Shown here: in pieces, positions 12,528-24,651 of the stretch
Layout of the letters: each line of letters opens with the position of its first letter
Numbering within the stretch: position 1 is the stretch's first letter
The notes under the pieces: generated by a model
Told to the model about the DNA's origin: nothing
The model's database searches: none
What the model saw: the letters and a program-made list of their open reading frames with translations, nothing else
Assembly (NCBI GenBank): GCA_029449245.1
Contig: JANATF010000003.1
Location: forward strand, 434,001-498,000
DNA: 64,000 nucleotides
Direction of reading: 5' to 3'
Source: Mortierella alpina
Lineage: Eukaryota > Mortierellomycota > Mortierellomycetes > Mortierellales > Mortierellaceae
Translations under genes and position numbers: made by a program

Positions 12528-12624
12528 GAGTCCTGAATAAACTATCGTTTTGCTTTATTGAAAATCAAGTACCAAATCATTGACGCGCTTTTCTTGAGCT
12601 GAATACTGATAGCATCTCCTGTAG

Positions 12625-12933
12625 AGCTGGTCAACAGGACCTCTACGAAGGGTGACGATGGCTGCGTTAAACTGAAGCGAGTCCCGCCAGCAATACTTCG
12701 AGCTGACTGAGACCTAATCTTACAGTATCCGTGGCTACTGTTGTTAATCCCACAGTTGGTTACCAAAGATGATATATTTCTGTACCAAGACCCAGCAAGC
12801 CGAAAATATGGAGGAGATGGTAATTGAAAGCCAGGGCGAGAGCCCGACCATGAGCGATATGAAAAAGTTTAAAGCCCTTATTAAAGGGTTCGAGGCTCAA
12901 CGCGTCTCAACGCCTAAACATGCTGTAGCCTAG
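12625..12933 (+). pseudogene. Relic of a channel-family last exon behind copy B
   Basis: About 100 bp past the copy B stop, a second, decayed version of exon 12 begins after a GTAG acceptor-like site. It opens with ELVNRTSTKGDDG, close to ALINKAFTKGDDD of the live exon, then shifts frame and hits a stop (about 12710). It regains similarity at SWLPKMIYFC (live form NWFPKEIYFC) and runs open to TAG at 12931-12933, with a coiled-coil-like tail (MKKFKALIKGFEAQ). The frame breaks make it a pseudo-exon, not an alternative last exon. Confidence 0.8.
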
Positions 12934-12939
12934 AAAAAG

Positions 12940-13317
12940 GAGACATCCATTCATGTGTTTGGCGAATGTCATACACATCCAAAACCTAATACTCCGCAGA
13001 TGCATTGCGCACAGTTTTGACTTATGGTCGGATATAAATACATTGTAGGCATGCTTGGACTGCATGAGCCCGCTCCCAATCCTAGAGTTCTTCCCTATTT
13101 GTGGTTGCTTGCATTGCCCCGCAATTTGTGCGATGGACATGCATAGCATCTACCCCTGGGATTGTTTCTAACCAATCTTTGATCCCTTGTGCTCTGTACC
13201 TCCTGTCACATTCTCTCCTTCTCTCTCTCTCTCTGTCTCTCTCACACACACACTGTCTGCCAGCTCGCCCATCTGCTCCCTGTAGTACAGTCCTGCCACC
13301 CTTCAGCAATATCCAAA
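12940..13317 (+). promoter_or_regulatory. Upstream region of channel copy C
   Basis: This region carries a TATA-like block at 13031-13040 (GATATAAATA) and a CT/CA dinucleotide tract at about 13210-13258 just ahead of the start at 13318. Its 5' half resembles the region in front of copy B. No other gene is visible. Confidence 0.55.
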
Positions 13318-16300
13318 ATGGCCGACAGTGGCAACAACAATGCCGCTGTAGTACCTGATATCCGCGTAAACATGATCGAGCCAGAGAAAGGTGAGTAGCA
13401 CGTTCTCACTTGAAGTTTTATCATTCACTCATGTTTATTCTTACTCCAACCTTATCTTGCTCATAGGCAGCATGAAAGTGTTCTTTGAACCCGGACAGGA
13501 GAACAAGCTCACTCCAACCGAAGAGTATGTACCGAAATTTCAGTTGTTGGCGATGTTTCTTCTGATTGCTAACCTACAGCCTTCGCTTTTTTGCAGGCAA
13601 CATGACCCTGTCTCGATCAAGAGTAGCGGCAACTTTGAGATATCATTAGATACCAGAAGTGTCCTTCCCGGATGGTACTGGGCAGTGTTCTGCGTCTCTC
13701 TTGAACACCTTGACGACATCAAAGACAAATTGGATAGGATAATCTTCGATGTCACAAGCAAGGAGGTGAATACGGGCGTTGTATACAACCTGGTAACGAT
13801 CACTTTCTTGCAGCAGCAGCATCAGTAGAGGCAATAGGTGAACACTCCGTCTGAGTATATCTCTGAGAGCACCAACTTTGCTCTGACGTCCAGTGTTTTA
13901 TGTTATGATGAATGATTAGGATTATACTTGCAAAACGGTCATTCAGAAGGACGAGATTGACCGTCTCCGTAAGTAGATTTAATCAGCGTGAATGCACTTG
14001 CTGACCACTTTTCGCAGTTGCCAGTTGGTCTTACACTACGGAGAACTTCACTCATAATAATGGTTAGCAAGGACCAAGTCTGCACGATTGAAGTTTCATC
14101 GCCAAATCGAGGTCACGTCTGACACCGAACTGTCCATCTCGATAAAAGTCGAAACCGTGCCTGGATGCCACGAGGACGTATCGTTTGATCTCAACTACTT
14201 TGAGCTGGCGTGCCGTGACATCTGTTCTAAAGGTGAGCTATTCTTCAGAAGCACGTACGACCCCACATTGATGGCCAGTGACTAAAATACTCGCGCACTT
14301 AGATCATGTTCTGTGGGGCGAGGGCAAGCCAGACCAGTTCATCAGCATTGGTGCAGAAGATGCCGGCTGCGAGAAACTACCGATTGCTATTGAAGCTTCT
14401 GACGTATCCGCTAATGGAAAGCTGGCTGTCACAGTCTATTTCAATCCCGCCATCAGCGATACCCATATCCCTGATGGTAACCGTAACACACTTTACAACA
14501 TTGCCGCTCGTTTTGGCCGAGCCTCTGATCGTGCCGGGACCTCCGATGATGACCGTGTCTCTGAGCGTGCATACTCCACTGGTCGTGACTCTATCAATAC
14601 CCTTGATCACGGCTATGCCCACTCGTATACGTCTGATAACGTCCAAATCCTTGATCAAGTCTATTCTCACACACAAGGCTGTACCTCTACCCTCGGTGTA
14701 GCCCATATTGACGTTTGGGACTTGAGCTCACCAAGTGGACAAGATTCTTCACATAGCCCTCAAGAAATCACAAAACCATTGGCATCGTGGTGCTTCCCTG
14801 TGCCTGAGCTGAGTATACCTCCAAGCGGTTCTCGTAAGAAAAAGTTCCACGACGATCTTCTTCAACTACCAAAGCCGACAATCAATATCTCCAGTACAGG
14901 TTTACATATCATCACGGCTGTGGGATGGGCAACAGCGGCAGTCCACGCGACTCCATTCCTTATCTTCAGACGGACAGCTGATGATGGTGAGGAACAGAAT
15001 CCGTCTGCAGTAGTAGAGTACAAGCAACTCCCCAAAATCTGCTCAAGTCTCCAAGCCTTTTTTGGCTACGGAGCCTTCCACAACACCGACCCAGATGCTC
15101 CCAACTGCGAGAACGAGCGCTACTTCAACTTTCATGGGTCGACGTTCGATGTCTACAGCACGAACGGCGGCTGGAAGCAGTTGTATTCACTTACTTTTGG
15201 CATCAATGGGATTCTGCGCAAACCTGAAGATATGTACTATCTTACTCAAAGTCTCCGAGGTCGTTATTTTGCATGGACGGGCGACAGAGGCGCAGTCTCC
15301 ATTTGGGACTTTGAGACGGGAAAGTTTGTCAACACCATACTAATCCCCAGAGACAGAAGAGGCGTTTGTGCAGCGTTATCTGAAGACGGATCCATGGTCG
15401 CCATCACGGTTAATGGCCGTATTCAGCTCCACGATGTTACCTCCGGGATTAAGCTGAGAGATCAACAGGCAGACTGGAAAGAGGACAATTGGTCCGAGAT
15501 CATTTTTCGCCAGGATTATTTCATGGCTCTGGATGCTTCAAAGTCGACGAGTGGCAACAAGAACATTGACGCACGCAGCATTTTCAGAGCGCGCGACTTG
15601 AAGGTCGTCAAGACCCACTATGTACATTGGCAGTACGCAGCCGAGTATGCATCCACTCTTAACCCTATATTTTTGTACCGACAGGTAAACTCGTTGTTGG
15701 TGCTTGTGGTGCCGCTAGAAAGACTTGATATATGTGATGTTGGATCCGACCGTGCTGATAAAGTGAATGTCAACTTGTGTGGCTAGGGTGCGATACTGAA
15801 TATCAAGCGCCTTGGCAACATCCTCTGTCCGACTGAGGACGATCGCTGCACTCCGAATACTACGTGTCAGTTTGAAGACACCATGTTCGACCTCAGTGAC
15901 AACACCTGGGCCGACCGAAACCAATCCAGCGTAGGGACCACATTCGTCCTGGGACAAGCTCACTCACCTTCACGCCCACTCAGCATCTTGAGACTGAACA
16001 TCGCCAACGTCTACAAGAGCGCCTCTCTTTCGCTCGGACCAGCGTCAGAGAGCCGTTACTGTTCTGGATTTTACATGGCTAGTAGCTCGCAACTTGTGCT
16101 CATACTGAACGGCTTTCTTCAAGTTTGGCGTCTTCCATCCGAAGCCAATCAACAGTACGAACTTGTGCACGTTGAGGCATTTGTCGCGGTTTCAAAAGCG
16201 CACGCGAATGACATTTGCATTACCAAAGCTTCGTCGGTACGATCGTGCACACATGGACACAAATTCGTTTTCAAGATAAACCCTATCCGATATGTGTCTG

Positions 16301-18892
16301 ACCCGAAGAACGATCAAGAAAAGGAGGCAGCTAACGGCGATTCAGAAAAGGCGGAGTCAATGGTCGATCCAGACGAGGAGGATTATCGCGGCAGCGACCA
16401 GCCGCAGACATTGACCTTTCCGAGAGCTGCCGGCGAGACATTCTTGGCTTCTGAGAAATATCGGTATGAGAAAGGTGTCAACTCGCTGCTCGATACCTAT
16501 GCCGATAGCGACCTGGCTATCAAGAGGACTATCAAGGATGCCATCATTTGCTTCCTTGTTGACCGCATCCGTCCCTCTCCACAGTTCAGTTCCAGTCTGG
16601 TAATTCTTTGTCGATCTTGGAAATATGCCAATCGAGCAATCTTTAAGGAGGTCATTGCCAATCTTTTACCTGCTACCGACATCACCTGGATCCCCAACAT
16701 CAACGCAACAAAGGAAGAGGATCCACTATGGATTCTCACGAAAGTCGCAAAGACAAGCCCCTCCGTACTTGAGGCCTGCAGGATCATCATGGACTACTGC
16801 GTGAACCATGCCATCACATCCAAGAACCTGTCCTTCCTCTCGCCCTTTTTCCGGAGCCTGAGGAGAATTATGTCTCTGTTCCCAAACGAGGCACACATGT
16901 ACTTGCGTAAGATAGCCTACATCCCTGTTAGCGACAAGTGGCGGGACTATATTGTGAAGAACAGCACTGTTGTGCACTCACCTCGGGACCGCATCCGGTT
17001 CAGCAAGGCTTCATTGCGATTGGAAAGGATCAGAAGACCCATTATGCAGCTTCATGTGACGACGAGGGGGCCGCGTAACAAGGCGGGCACGTTTACTCGG
17101 CCCATCTATGTGGCTTCATTTGACGCCCTTTGGTACTTCAAGGACAAAAGCGAGTGCTGGAGGGCGTATTCAGTAGAGGCAACAGGCCGGTCAAAGCTGA
17201 TGCTCCCGCAAGAGTCGACGAAGACAACCTGGTTGAAAACATTCTATCATGTGTTCCGGCTCAAATGCCGTCTCAAGACCCACACCTATGTGACATGCCA
17301 TGGTTTCAGCTTGGAGTTTCTCAACAACCCAGCTATCGCGGCTTTGGTTCAATACAAGTGGTAAGATATCACCCACGGCTTGCAATTGAAAATTCTGACG
17401 ATAGCCCACCAGACCTTCTAGCCAACATCTTTCATTTTCATGTAACTCCAGGAACACGATTGGATGTGTGTACTGGGCAGTTCGATTTTCATTTCACTGC
17501 ATGTTTTATGGGCTGGTGATCGTTGCGGCACTACTGCAGATCTATCATGAGAATGTTCGGCGCTCACAGTTAGCAGGAGTCTCCATCGCCATCATTGTTG
17601 TGGGGTCAGCATTCCTCTGGCTCGAGTTCCTGCAGGCCATCAAGAGCTACCGTCGATATATACGGTAGGTGGTGCTCTATCTTGAATTTTTGAGATTTTT
17701 GAGATTTTTGCAAGTATATTTCAGCACTGATGGACTTCTCCTTCCCGTAGAGACCTGTACAACTTATTTGACATTGTTACGTACACACTACCGATGGTCT
17801 CTGCGTTTATAATGCTTATGACCCTTCGAGATGACTCTGTAAAGACTACCACTCGTGTCTTGAGTTGGTCTGTGCTCATTGTTTTACTTCACATGGTGGG
17901 TGAAACTACACAGCCACCTGTTTTAGGCGATCGTTTTTTGTTTGTGGTCCATTGTCAGTACCATGGTTATTAATTACACTCTCGACCCCACTTGCATGTC
18001 CCTTGCTTCACAACCCAGGTATTCGAGCTAAGGGTCTACGAGAGCGTGGGCCAATATGAAACTTTTATTCGAGAGTCCGTGAACAGGATGCGAGTATTCT
18101 TCTATATCTTTGCAGGCGGTCTCGTGGCCTTCACGATCGCAATTCTTCATCTTTTGCGAGCGTGTCAAGTGCCAGGTTCATGTGAAGACTCCGAGTCTGA
18201 ATTTTCCAAGAACTTTCTTGGAGCCTTGTCCGCCACGTACTTTTTTATGGTAAATTGTATCCACATAGTATTTTCCTTTCTTGTTCCAAGGTCTGCATTC
18301 GATGATGCTCATGTTTTATCACTACCTTGTAAAAACTAGGGAGGGCGATTCGATACCGTCGCGGTGGAGTTCAAGTCGGAGGACTGGACTTTTCATATTA
18401 TGATGATGGTTTATTTCTTCTTCACCGTGATTATTATGTTAAACTTGCTCATTGGTAACCACAACTCTCTCCACGGACTTTTGCACTCTACGAAGACGAG
18501 GTGATTTAACTGACTCTTATGTATTGCTCAATACCGTAGCGCTCATCAACGTGGCATTTGCTAATAGTGGCGACGGCTTAAGTTTGATCGAATCCCGCCT
18601 GCATTACATCGAGCTGGCCGAGAACCTCACTTACCATATCCCCGGTTTCCGTCAAACCCACAATTGGTTCCCAAAGGAGATATATTACTGTGCCACAGCT
18701 CGGGAAATCCAGATATATGAAGAGTCGGTAAGGGCAGCCGAAGGCGAAGCCAAGGACTCACTCGAGAACGATCCTGCTATACAGGAGCTGAGAGAGCAGG
18801 TTCAAGATCTCAAACATCAACTAGTATCACAGCAGGAGCGGGAGGAGCGCCGATTTGAGGAGCTGAAAGACCTCTTGCGTGGTCGTGCTTAA
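13318..18892 (+). CDS. Channel family copy C: propeller + TRP-like 6-TM protein
   Basis: Exons 13318-13390, 13467-13524, 13597-13792, 13920-13968, 14068-14232, 14303-15684, 15787-17360, 17452-17664, 17751-17895, 18019-18249, 18340-18454, 18540-18892 give 1517 aa. Phases match copies A, B and D. The first residues (NNNAAVVPDIRVNM) match copy B, which supports the start. The domain order is the same as in B: beta-rich start, WD40-like blades in exons 6-7, helical region, six membrane helices in exons 8-11, then S6 with MLNLLIALINVAF. Differences from B are a much shorter D/H/S/T-rich insert in exon 6, a shortened linker before the first membrane helix (end of exon 7), and a longer C-terminal coiled coil (about 18730-18890, E/Q/L-rich heptads). 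AATAAA lies at 18921. Probably functional. Confidence 0.9.
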
Positions 18893-19155
18893 AATCACAA
18901 AGCGGGGACTGAGAGTGAGCAATAAAGTCATAGTTACTACGTCAATAATCAAATAATCAAAACTCGTTCCTTTATTGAAGGTCAACAACAAAATCATCGC
19001 GTTCGAGCAAGTCAAGAACAGCAGTAGGCATGCCCTTAAAACGAAGACGAAGAGACATTCTCAGCAAAGGAGGAAGAGAGTGAAACGAGGGCAGAAAAGG
19101 ACAACATCATGAGAGGAAATAGTAAAGTGCAAAAAAAGAAGGCATCCTGTTCTCT

Positions 19156-20898
19156 TTAGAATGGGGAAGGAGAAGGCGGTCCAAAAATTCGGTCCGACTG
19201 TCGGTGAACAGCCTCAATGGTGTCCAAGAATCCACGGATCTCGTCAAAATACTCCTCGCTGACCACAGCCGAGTTCAGGATCCGGCTTGACAATCGGTTC
19301 AAATTATCCGTCGATTCGTGCATCGCAGAAGTAGAGGTATGTCCTGCGTTGGTCCATGGGCTGGTGGGGTCCTCATCCATAAATGTCTCTGCTGCAGTGT
19401 GAACAGGAATCGCGCTGGTGTCCACTGCTAAAGGTGTCTCCTGCTCCTGCTCCTGCTCAGTCTTGTCCTCTGCCATCACAATTTCGCTTGAGGCAGGGGC
19501 AACAGCCCCTTCCCACGGAGAGTCCTGCATAGGCATAGAATCCAATGTGGCAAAGCTGGTCACGCTCGAGGAAAGTTCCGAGTCTGCGTACATCATGAGC
19601 GAGCTCTGGAGGCTGTTGCAGTCGTCCCAAGGTTCGTTATCTGACAACGACGGCGCATAGTAATTGTTGACCGATGCCTGGGGAAAATACTGCTCGGCGA
19701 CGAGTTCCTGGTCAACGAGCACCTCCTCCAAATCAAAGTGGGGGCTCTTGGGGTCGATCGAAAGTTGCTTCAAAAATTGGACCATGTCGAAAAAAGTCGT
19801 TCCTGTGAAGTGGACTCGCAACTCATAGCCCTCTAGCGAGATCTCGCGAGTCTCAGGACACTGAACAAGCTTTTGCAGGATGGCAGAGACCTCCATAAAG
19901 TGCTGGTATTGGGCGTTGGTAATCTCAAGCAGATTCTCGATGAAGGAGCTGTTGAGTTCCTTGGGAGCTCTCAGCGAATCCGTGTGGAGAGCAGCGACCA
20001 TGGTATCCAGATGCCAAAGAGGGGAGGCGTCGAGTAGGAAACACATGTCAACGTTGGTGGGGCACGATTCCGAAGACTGCAACTTGGGCAGCTCGTTGAG
20101 CTCAGAGGTAGTCTTGCCAGCAGCCTTAGCCAAGGAGATGGCAGTGGCAGTGGTGACAGAGTTGTCGGCGTGGCAGAGAGACAGGATCTGATGCTGCTGC
20201 TCGGCAAGAGCGGCACGGTTCAGGAAAGCCTTGATGGTCGAGGACGAGAGACGGCTAGGAGCAGAACGCTTCTTGATGTCTCCTCCACGGCTGGGTCGAG
20301 CGCGCTCCTGTCTCTTCTTGGCGCTGAGGTGTTGCTTGCGGCGGTGGCCATCGTCAGACAATTTTTGGACGTTGGCGGGCAAGAAACCGAGAGGCTTGGC
20401 GTACATTTGTGCCATCATGCGGACGGGGCCGTTCAGTGCGGGCTGGAGCGTGCCCACGGTGGAGCAATAGCCGCGCGAGGAGGAAAGGCCAACGTTCCTC
20501 GCAAACCCGTGAGGGACGGTGAACTTCAAGGGCTGGTGGAACATCATCCGCTGAGAGCCCTTGGAGAGGAGCGAGGCCATTTGTGGCCGGCCAACGGAGC
20601 GGCATGCATAGTCGACAGCAGCGACTCTAGCGGGCTCGGGCACAAAGATAGCGCGGGCGAGGGTGTTGAGCTGCTTGTTGAGGTGTGCCAGGAGAACGGG
20701 GCCATCCTTGTGGTAGGGCAGGGGGACTTTGACCTGGAACTGGCCAAAGTGCGGCAGAGGTTTGACGAAGGGCGGAGGGGGATGGTGCAGGTGGGGCGGG
20801 GCTGGCGGGATGTTTGTGGTCGGGAATGCCTTGAGTTGGGCAAAGCGAGCATTAAACTGAACCACCAGCCGCCGGAGCGGATCTAGGGCTTTGCTCAT
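19156..20898 (-). CDS. Unrecognised 580-aa protein, probable fungal-conserved
   Basis: A single uninterrupted reading frame. The frame stays open further upstream to 21015, but the ATG at 20898 is preferred because the residues from MSKALDPLRRLV onward look protein-like while those before it are low-complexity. I recognise no domain. Visible features: a proline/histidine-rich stretch near residues 30-45; a segment with SSSRGYCSTVGTLQP near residue 135, which looks conserved and reads somewhat like a cleavage region; a basic patch (RRKQHLSAKKRQERARPSRGG) near residues 185-205; a predicted ordered part at about 310-430 (ITNAQYQHFMEVSAILQKL, FTGTTFFDMVQFLKQL); and an acidic, serine-rich C-terminus. 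The stop at 19156 is 264 bp from the copy C stop, so the two genes converge. Function unknown. Confidence 0.75.
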   Translation of the reverse strand: MSKALDPLRRLVVQFNARFAQLKAFPTTNIPPAPPHLHHPPPPFVKPLPHFGQFQVKVPLPYHKDGPVLLAHLNKQLNTLARAIFVPEPARVAAVDYACRSVGRPQMASLLSKGSQRMMFHQPLKFTVPHGFARNVGLSSSRGYCSTVGTLQPALNGPVRMMAQMYAKPLGFLPANVQKLSDDGHRRKQHLSAKKRQERARPSRGGDIKKRSAPSRLSSSTIKAFLNRAALAEQQHQILSLCHADNSVTTATAISLAKAAGKTTSELNELPKLQSSESCPTNVDMCFLLDASPLWHLDTMVAALHTDSLRAPKELNSSFIENLLEITNAQYQHFMEVSAILQKLVQCPETREISLEGYELRVHFTGTTFFDMVQFLKQLSIDPKSPHFDLEEVLVDQELVAEQYFPQASVNNYYAPSLSDNEPWDDCNSLQSSLMMYADSELSSSVTSFATLDSMPMQDSPWEGAVAPASSEIVMAEDKTEQEQEQETPLAVDTSAIPVHTAAETFMDEDPTSPWTNAGHTSTSAMHESTDNLNRLSSRILNSAVVSEEYFDEIRGFLDTIEAVHRQSDRIFGPPSPSPF

Positions 20899-22223
20899 GG
20901 GCAAGATTCGAATGCGGCAGCCAGATGGAGCGAGGGTGTAGGGAAGCAAAAAGGAGTGGAGAGGAGGTAGATGCGATGGACGCAGAGAGGAATGCAGGGA
21001 GGGAAACAAGAACAAAGCCTGGCAACGAGACCTGCAAGGAGGGCATATAAAGCACTCGTTGGCTCAGCGGCAATCACGAGCACCCGCCCAAAAAAGGCGA
21101 TTTTCATCTCTGTCCACTCCCGTCGCGACGAATGAAAGCGCTGCGCCTGACGATGGCTGCTGGTCTGATCCCTTTTCTGGCTTGTCTTCTCCGGATTGCT
21201 CCTCGCCCCCTATGCTCCGCTGCCTTCCTTCGACCACTCAACAGCGCATGAGTGCATACACCTTTTGACACTGTAGCCTCGCCGTGCATCACGAGTGCTT
21301 TGCCGGGGGGGGGGGGGGGCAACAAACTACTCGTACTACGCTGCGCTATAGGGCCAAGAAGCAGGTGTGACAACTTGCATGACCCATGCAACGTGCAATA
21401 GAGCAGTGGTATTTGTCAGTGTCCTGTATGAGGTTCTTGTCATTTGGGCGCATGGAATCTTTATTTCTTCCCGCAAAAACAGAGCCGCGTTCATAGCAAC
21501 GCTAATGTAACGATTCCCGTTCTTGTTGTCCCATGTAGAGTCATAGGCATCGGACCGCTTTATCCGTTCTCAGTCCATCAGAACGATATCAAAGTCGCGT
21601 CCGTGTTGATCCTTGCATCCTGTCCGTCACGACCACACAGTTCAAAAGCAGAGCCAAAACAGGCGAAAGGCATAGGAAGCAGAAGGCCCAACCCCCAGAA
21701 ATGAAAATAATAAAAAGAAAGTGTGCAGGTCATCGTCCAACGAAGAGCGCATTTTTCCCATCGCAGGCATTACCCTGATCTGGTTGTAAGGGTATAATCT
21801 CAGCACCAAGTGAATCTTCTTCAGAGCAGAGATAGCTCTAAAGAACCACACCCGGGCACCCCCTTGCGGAATTCGTGAATCCAAAAACACTTGCAGGGAC
21901 TCGCATAAACAAAAAAGTAAAAAGGCATTCAAGAGAAAAACAAAGACACTTTCATCTGAAGCAGAGGAAAAGTGCAGCAATTAAAGAGATAAAAATAATG
22001 AGATAATGAAGATGAAAATGATGTTGATGTTGATGAAAATGATGATGGTGATAATGGAGAGAAAGAAGGCATCCTCGACCTGAGAAAAAGGGAAGAAAAA
22101 AAGGCCAGAAAATAATAAAGTCAAGTCGAGGTTACCTATCCGATCCAGTTATAAGTCGGTTGTCGATCATCCTCGCAGCTGAACCTGATCCATGCCATCC
22201 TCCGTCGCGGTGTGAGCTCCTTC
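20899..22223. other. Intergenic stretch without a recognised gene
   Basis: This 1.3 kb holds the promoter side of the 580-aa protein gene and the 3' side of the symporter gene. A run of 15 G lies at 21305-21319, and an ATG/GAT-rich simple repeat lies at about 21985-22060. Short open frames here show no family resemblance. Confidence 0.6.
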
Positions 22224-23900
22224 TTACTGGTGCTCGAGTTCCTGCTTCTCCTTAGCGTACTCAACATCGCACGCCGAGCTCACGCTAGAATGCTCCTCCT
22301 GGGTTCCATGTGCCTGAGGAGGCAGGTTCAGAGGGACGGGGTAGGCCAGACCACAGGCCTTGCGAATAACGCACTCGACACCAGCAGCAAGGAACACGCC
22401 AATAAACGAAAAGACCAAAGGCAGGACAAACGAAGGCCAGTCGTAGGAAACAAGGAAGACGTACTCCATACCGGCATTAAAGTCGCCCATCTTGAGGTAT
22501 CCAAACACCACAATCGAGAAGAAGCCAGTAATGATGCCAGAGACCATGGACCAGCCGGTGACATGGCCCTCAAGGCGGTCGACCAATCCCAACAGCAAAG
22601 GCACAGCGCAGATGGTGCAGATCAGGTTGCCGATCAGGAACAGGGTGATGATGCTGTAGCCCTTGAGTGAAACAAAGACGATAGGGATGTTGATGAGAAA
22701 GACGAGGGCACGAGGGTACCAGACGCTCTTTCCGCGGAAGAATCGCGAAGCAATCGTGTCGACAATGCCGTTCTGGAGCGAATCCACATTTCCTTCGTTC
22801 ATGGTGACAGTTGACAGTGCAGCAAAGACCATGATCCAACCAGGGGCCGTATCCTTTCCAGCCTTGAGGAGATCAAAGAAGGCGGTCGACCCATAGGGAT
22901 CCGAGAGAGGGTAACCAGCCCAGATGGCCAGGAAGCCTCCAAAGCCGTAGAGAAAGCAGACGACAACCAAACCCATGGCACCCCACAGTGATCCACGCTT
23001 CAAAGCCCTCTCATCGGCCGAGGCCCAGATACGCTGCCAAGGTGCCTCTGAGAACAAGGTGGCACAGACCATGGAAATGGGCATGGCTCCGATGGCGGCA
23101 TAGCCAAGATAGTTGGGTCCAATCTCCTCAGGCAATGGAGTTGGTAGGCTTTCTGGACGGTAGGTCACAGCGACATAGATAGCCATGACAAAAAGAAGGA
23201 GCACGCCAAAGACGCCCTGTGCGACATCGGTCAAAATACTGACGTAGAGCCCTCCTGCAGCAGTGTAGATCGAAGTGACAATGGCGACGCAGAGGACGAT
23301 AGGAAGGCGGGTGCCACCGATGACCTGCTCCATCAAGTTCCCGATCGAGGTGTACTCGGCGCAGAGGCCGATCGACATGTTGAGGAGCATGACCAAGGTG
23401 ACGATGATGGTGGGGATGGTTCCGAAGCGCCACTGAACAAAGTCGCCGAGAGAAAGCACACCTGGATACTTGCGGTGGAGGACGGCGCCAAGTTGAGCGA
23501 CGATGATGATGGGCAGACCGCATGAGATAGAGTAGGCGACTAGGCCCACAATTCCAGCAGAGAGGACATAGGCGGGCATCGAGAAGATCACCCTGGCAGG
23601 TCAGTAAAAACGGAGTCGTTAGTGAGGATGCTCTCTTCATTTCATAGCAAATGCGTGCAGCGTGTGCAGCGTGAGAACAATTTAGGGTGGATGGAGAAGG
23701 TAGACTCACCAGGCACCCACGCCCGAGGCATAAAAGGACCAGGCGATGGTCCGCTCAGGGATCGAGTGGCGGGCGGTGAGGAAGAACTCTGTGTCGTCCT
23801 TCTTGACCCGCTGGCGACGGCGGGCCATGTAGAGGGCACCCAGGCCAAAGAGGACGATGGTCGCCACTGACAGTCCGTAAGTGACGGAGACCAGGGACAT
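22224..23900 (-). CDS. Sodium:solute symporter (SSS) family transporter
   Basis: Two exons, 23900-23710 and 23592-22224, joined over a 117-nt intron with GTGAGT donor and CAG acceptor, give 519 aa. The protein is almost wholly hydrophobic, with about 13 membrane helices and a short cytosolic C-terminus. Family-like signatures are FFLTARHSIPERTIAWSFYA near residue 40 (SSS members carry a similar ARxxG/R...SW segment before helix 2), GDFVQWRFG near 115, TAAGGLYVSILTDVAQG near 180 and PWQRIWASADER near 255. The last resembles the QR-x-xA-A motif shared by SSS members. Such proteins import small solutes (urea, polyamines, sugars, carboxylates) with sodium or protons across the plasma membrane. 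Fungal members are often DUR3-like urea transporters, but this one is shorter than those (about 650-700 aa), so I do not assign a substrate. Confidence 0.85.
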
Positions 23901-24651
23901 GGCAAGTGGATGGCAGGAGGAGGAGGGGAGGTAGAGGGGAGGTAGGGGGAGGTAGAAGGAGGTAGGAGGAGGTAGAGGGGTGAGGAGAAGAGTGAGGAGA
24001 GAAAGAGGAAAAGAGGAAAAGAGGAAAAGAGGAGGGAAGAAAGCGCACCAGCTGTGGACGGCCCTTTATGAGGCTGTCGCTGATGCGGGATCTCTTTTTT
24101 TCTCCAGCGCCTAGCCCCCAACCCTCATCTCGAGCTTAACTTTGTGCCCAAGATCGGAGCACAAATCCCTCGCAGAGCACATCTCTCAGGCCACACAGTC
24201 ACTGGCCGAGCAACGCGGGCTGCGAAAATGAAAACACAGCGAGGGCACGATAACAAAAAAGGACTCGGAGGGTTCTCGTTTCCACAAACAAACACGGGTG
24301 ACTGCAACCACCGCTGCTGCCATCTTCTTTGACACAATACAGTAACAGGCCTAGGCTGATCCCGGAGTCGTCATCCGCAAACAAGGGCAACTACTGTAAT
24401 GGAGCCTGCGAGCGCCCAAAGACTGCACCCCATATTCCAAACCGTGACACTTGCCCAGCAACCTGGAAGAACCTCAGGTGCAACAGGAGCGCAGTTTGAA
24501 CACCCGATTTGTGGGCGCAAGCAACCACAAAGGAACCCACGTTGTTGGCAGCTCATGGCGGAATCCATCGATCTATTAACGCACACAACAGCAGGCAAAT
24601 AAACGCGGGCAATGGAGATCGTGTATCATGTATATGCTTTATCGGAATGCT
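23901..24651. other. Intergenic stretch, GGAGGTAG-type simple repeats
   Basis: The symporter leader side (23917-24035) is built of purine-rich GGAGGTAG and GAGGAAAA repeats on the + strand, that is CT-rich on the gene strand. The remainder up to the SPB4 stop has no recognisable gene. Confidence 0.6.

Noticed and set aside
20170-20886. Long + strand open frame (238 codons) opposite the 580-aa gene
   Set aside because: It lies wholly antisense to a longer, more protein-like frame and starts without context. Its composition mirrors the codon pattern of the gene on the other strand.
22212-22670. 152-codon + strand frame opposite the symporter
   Set aside because: Antisense shadow of the membrane-protein gene; no family resemblance.
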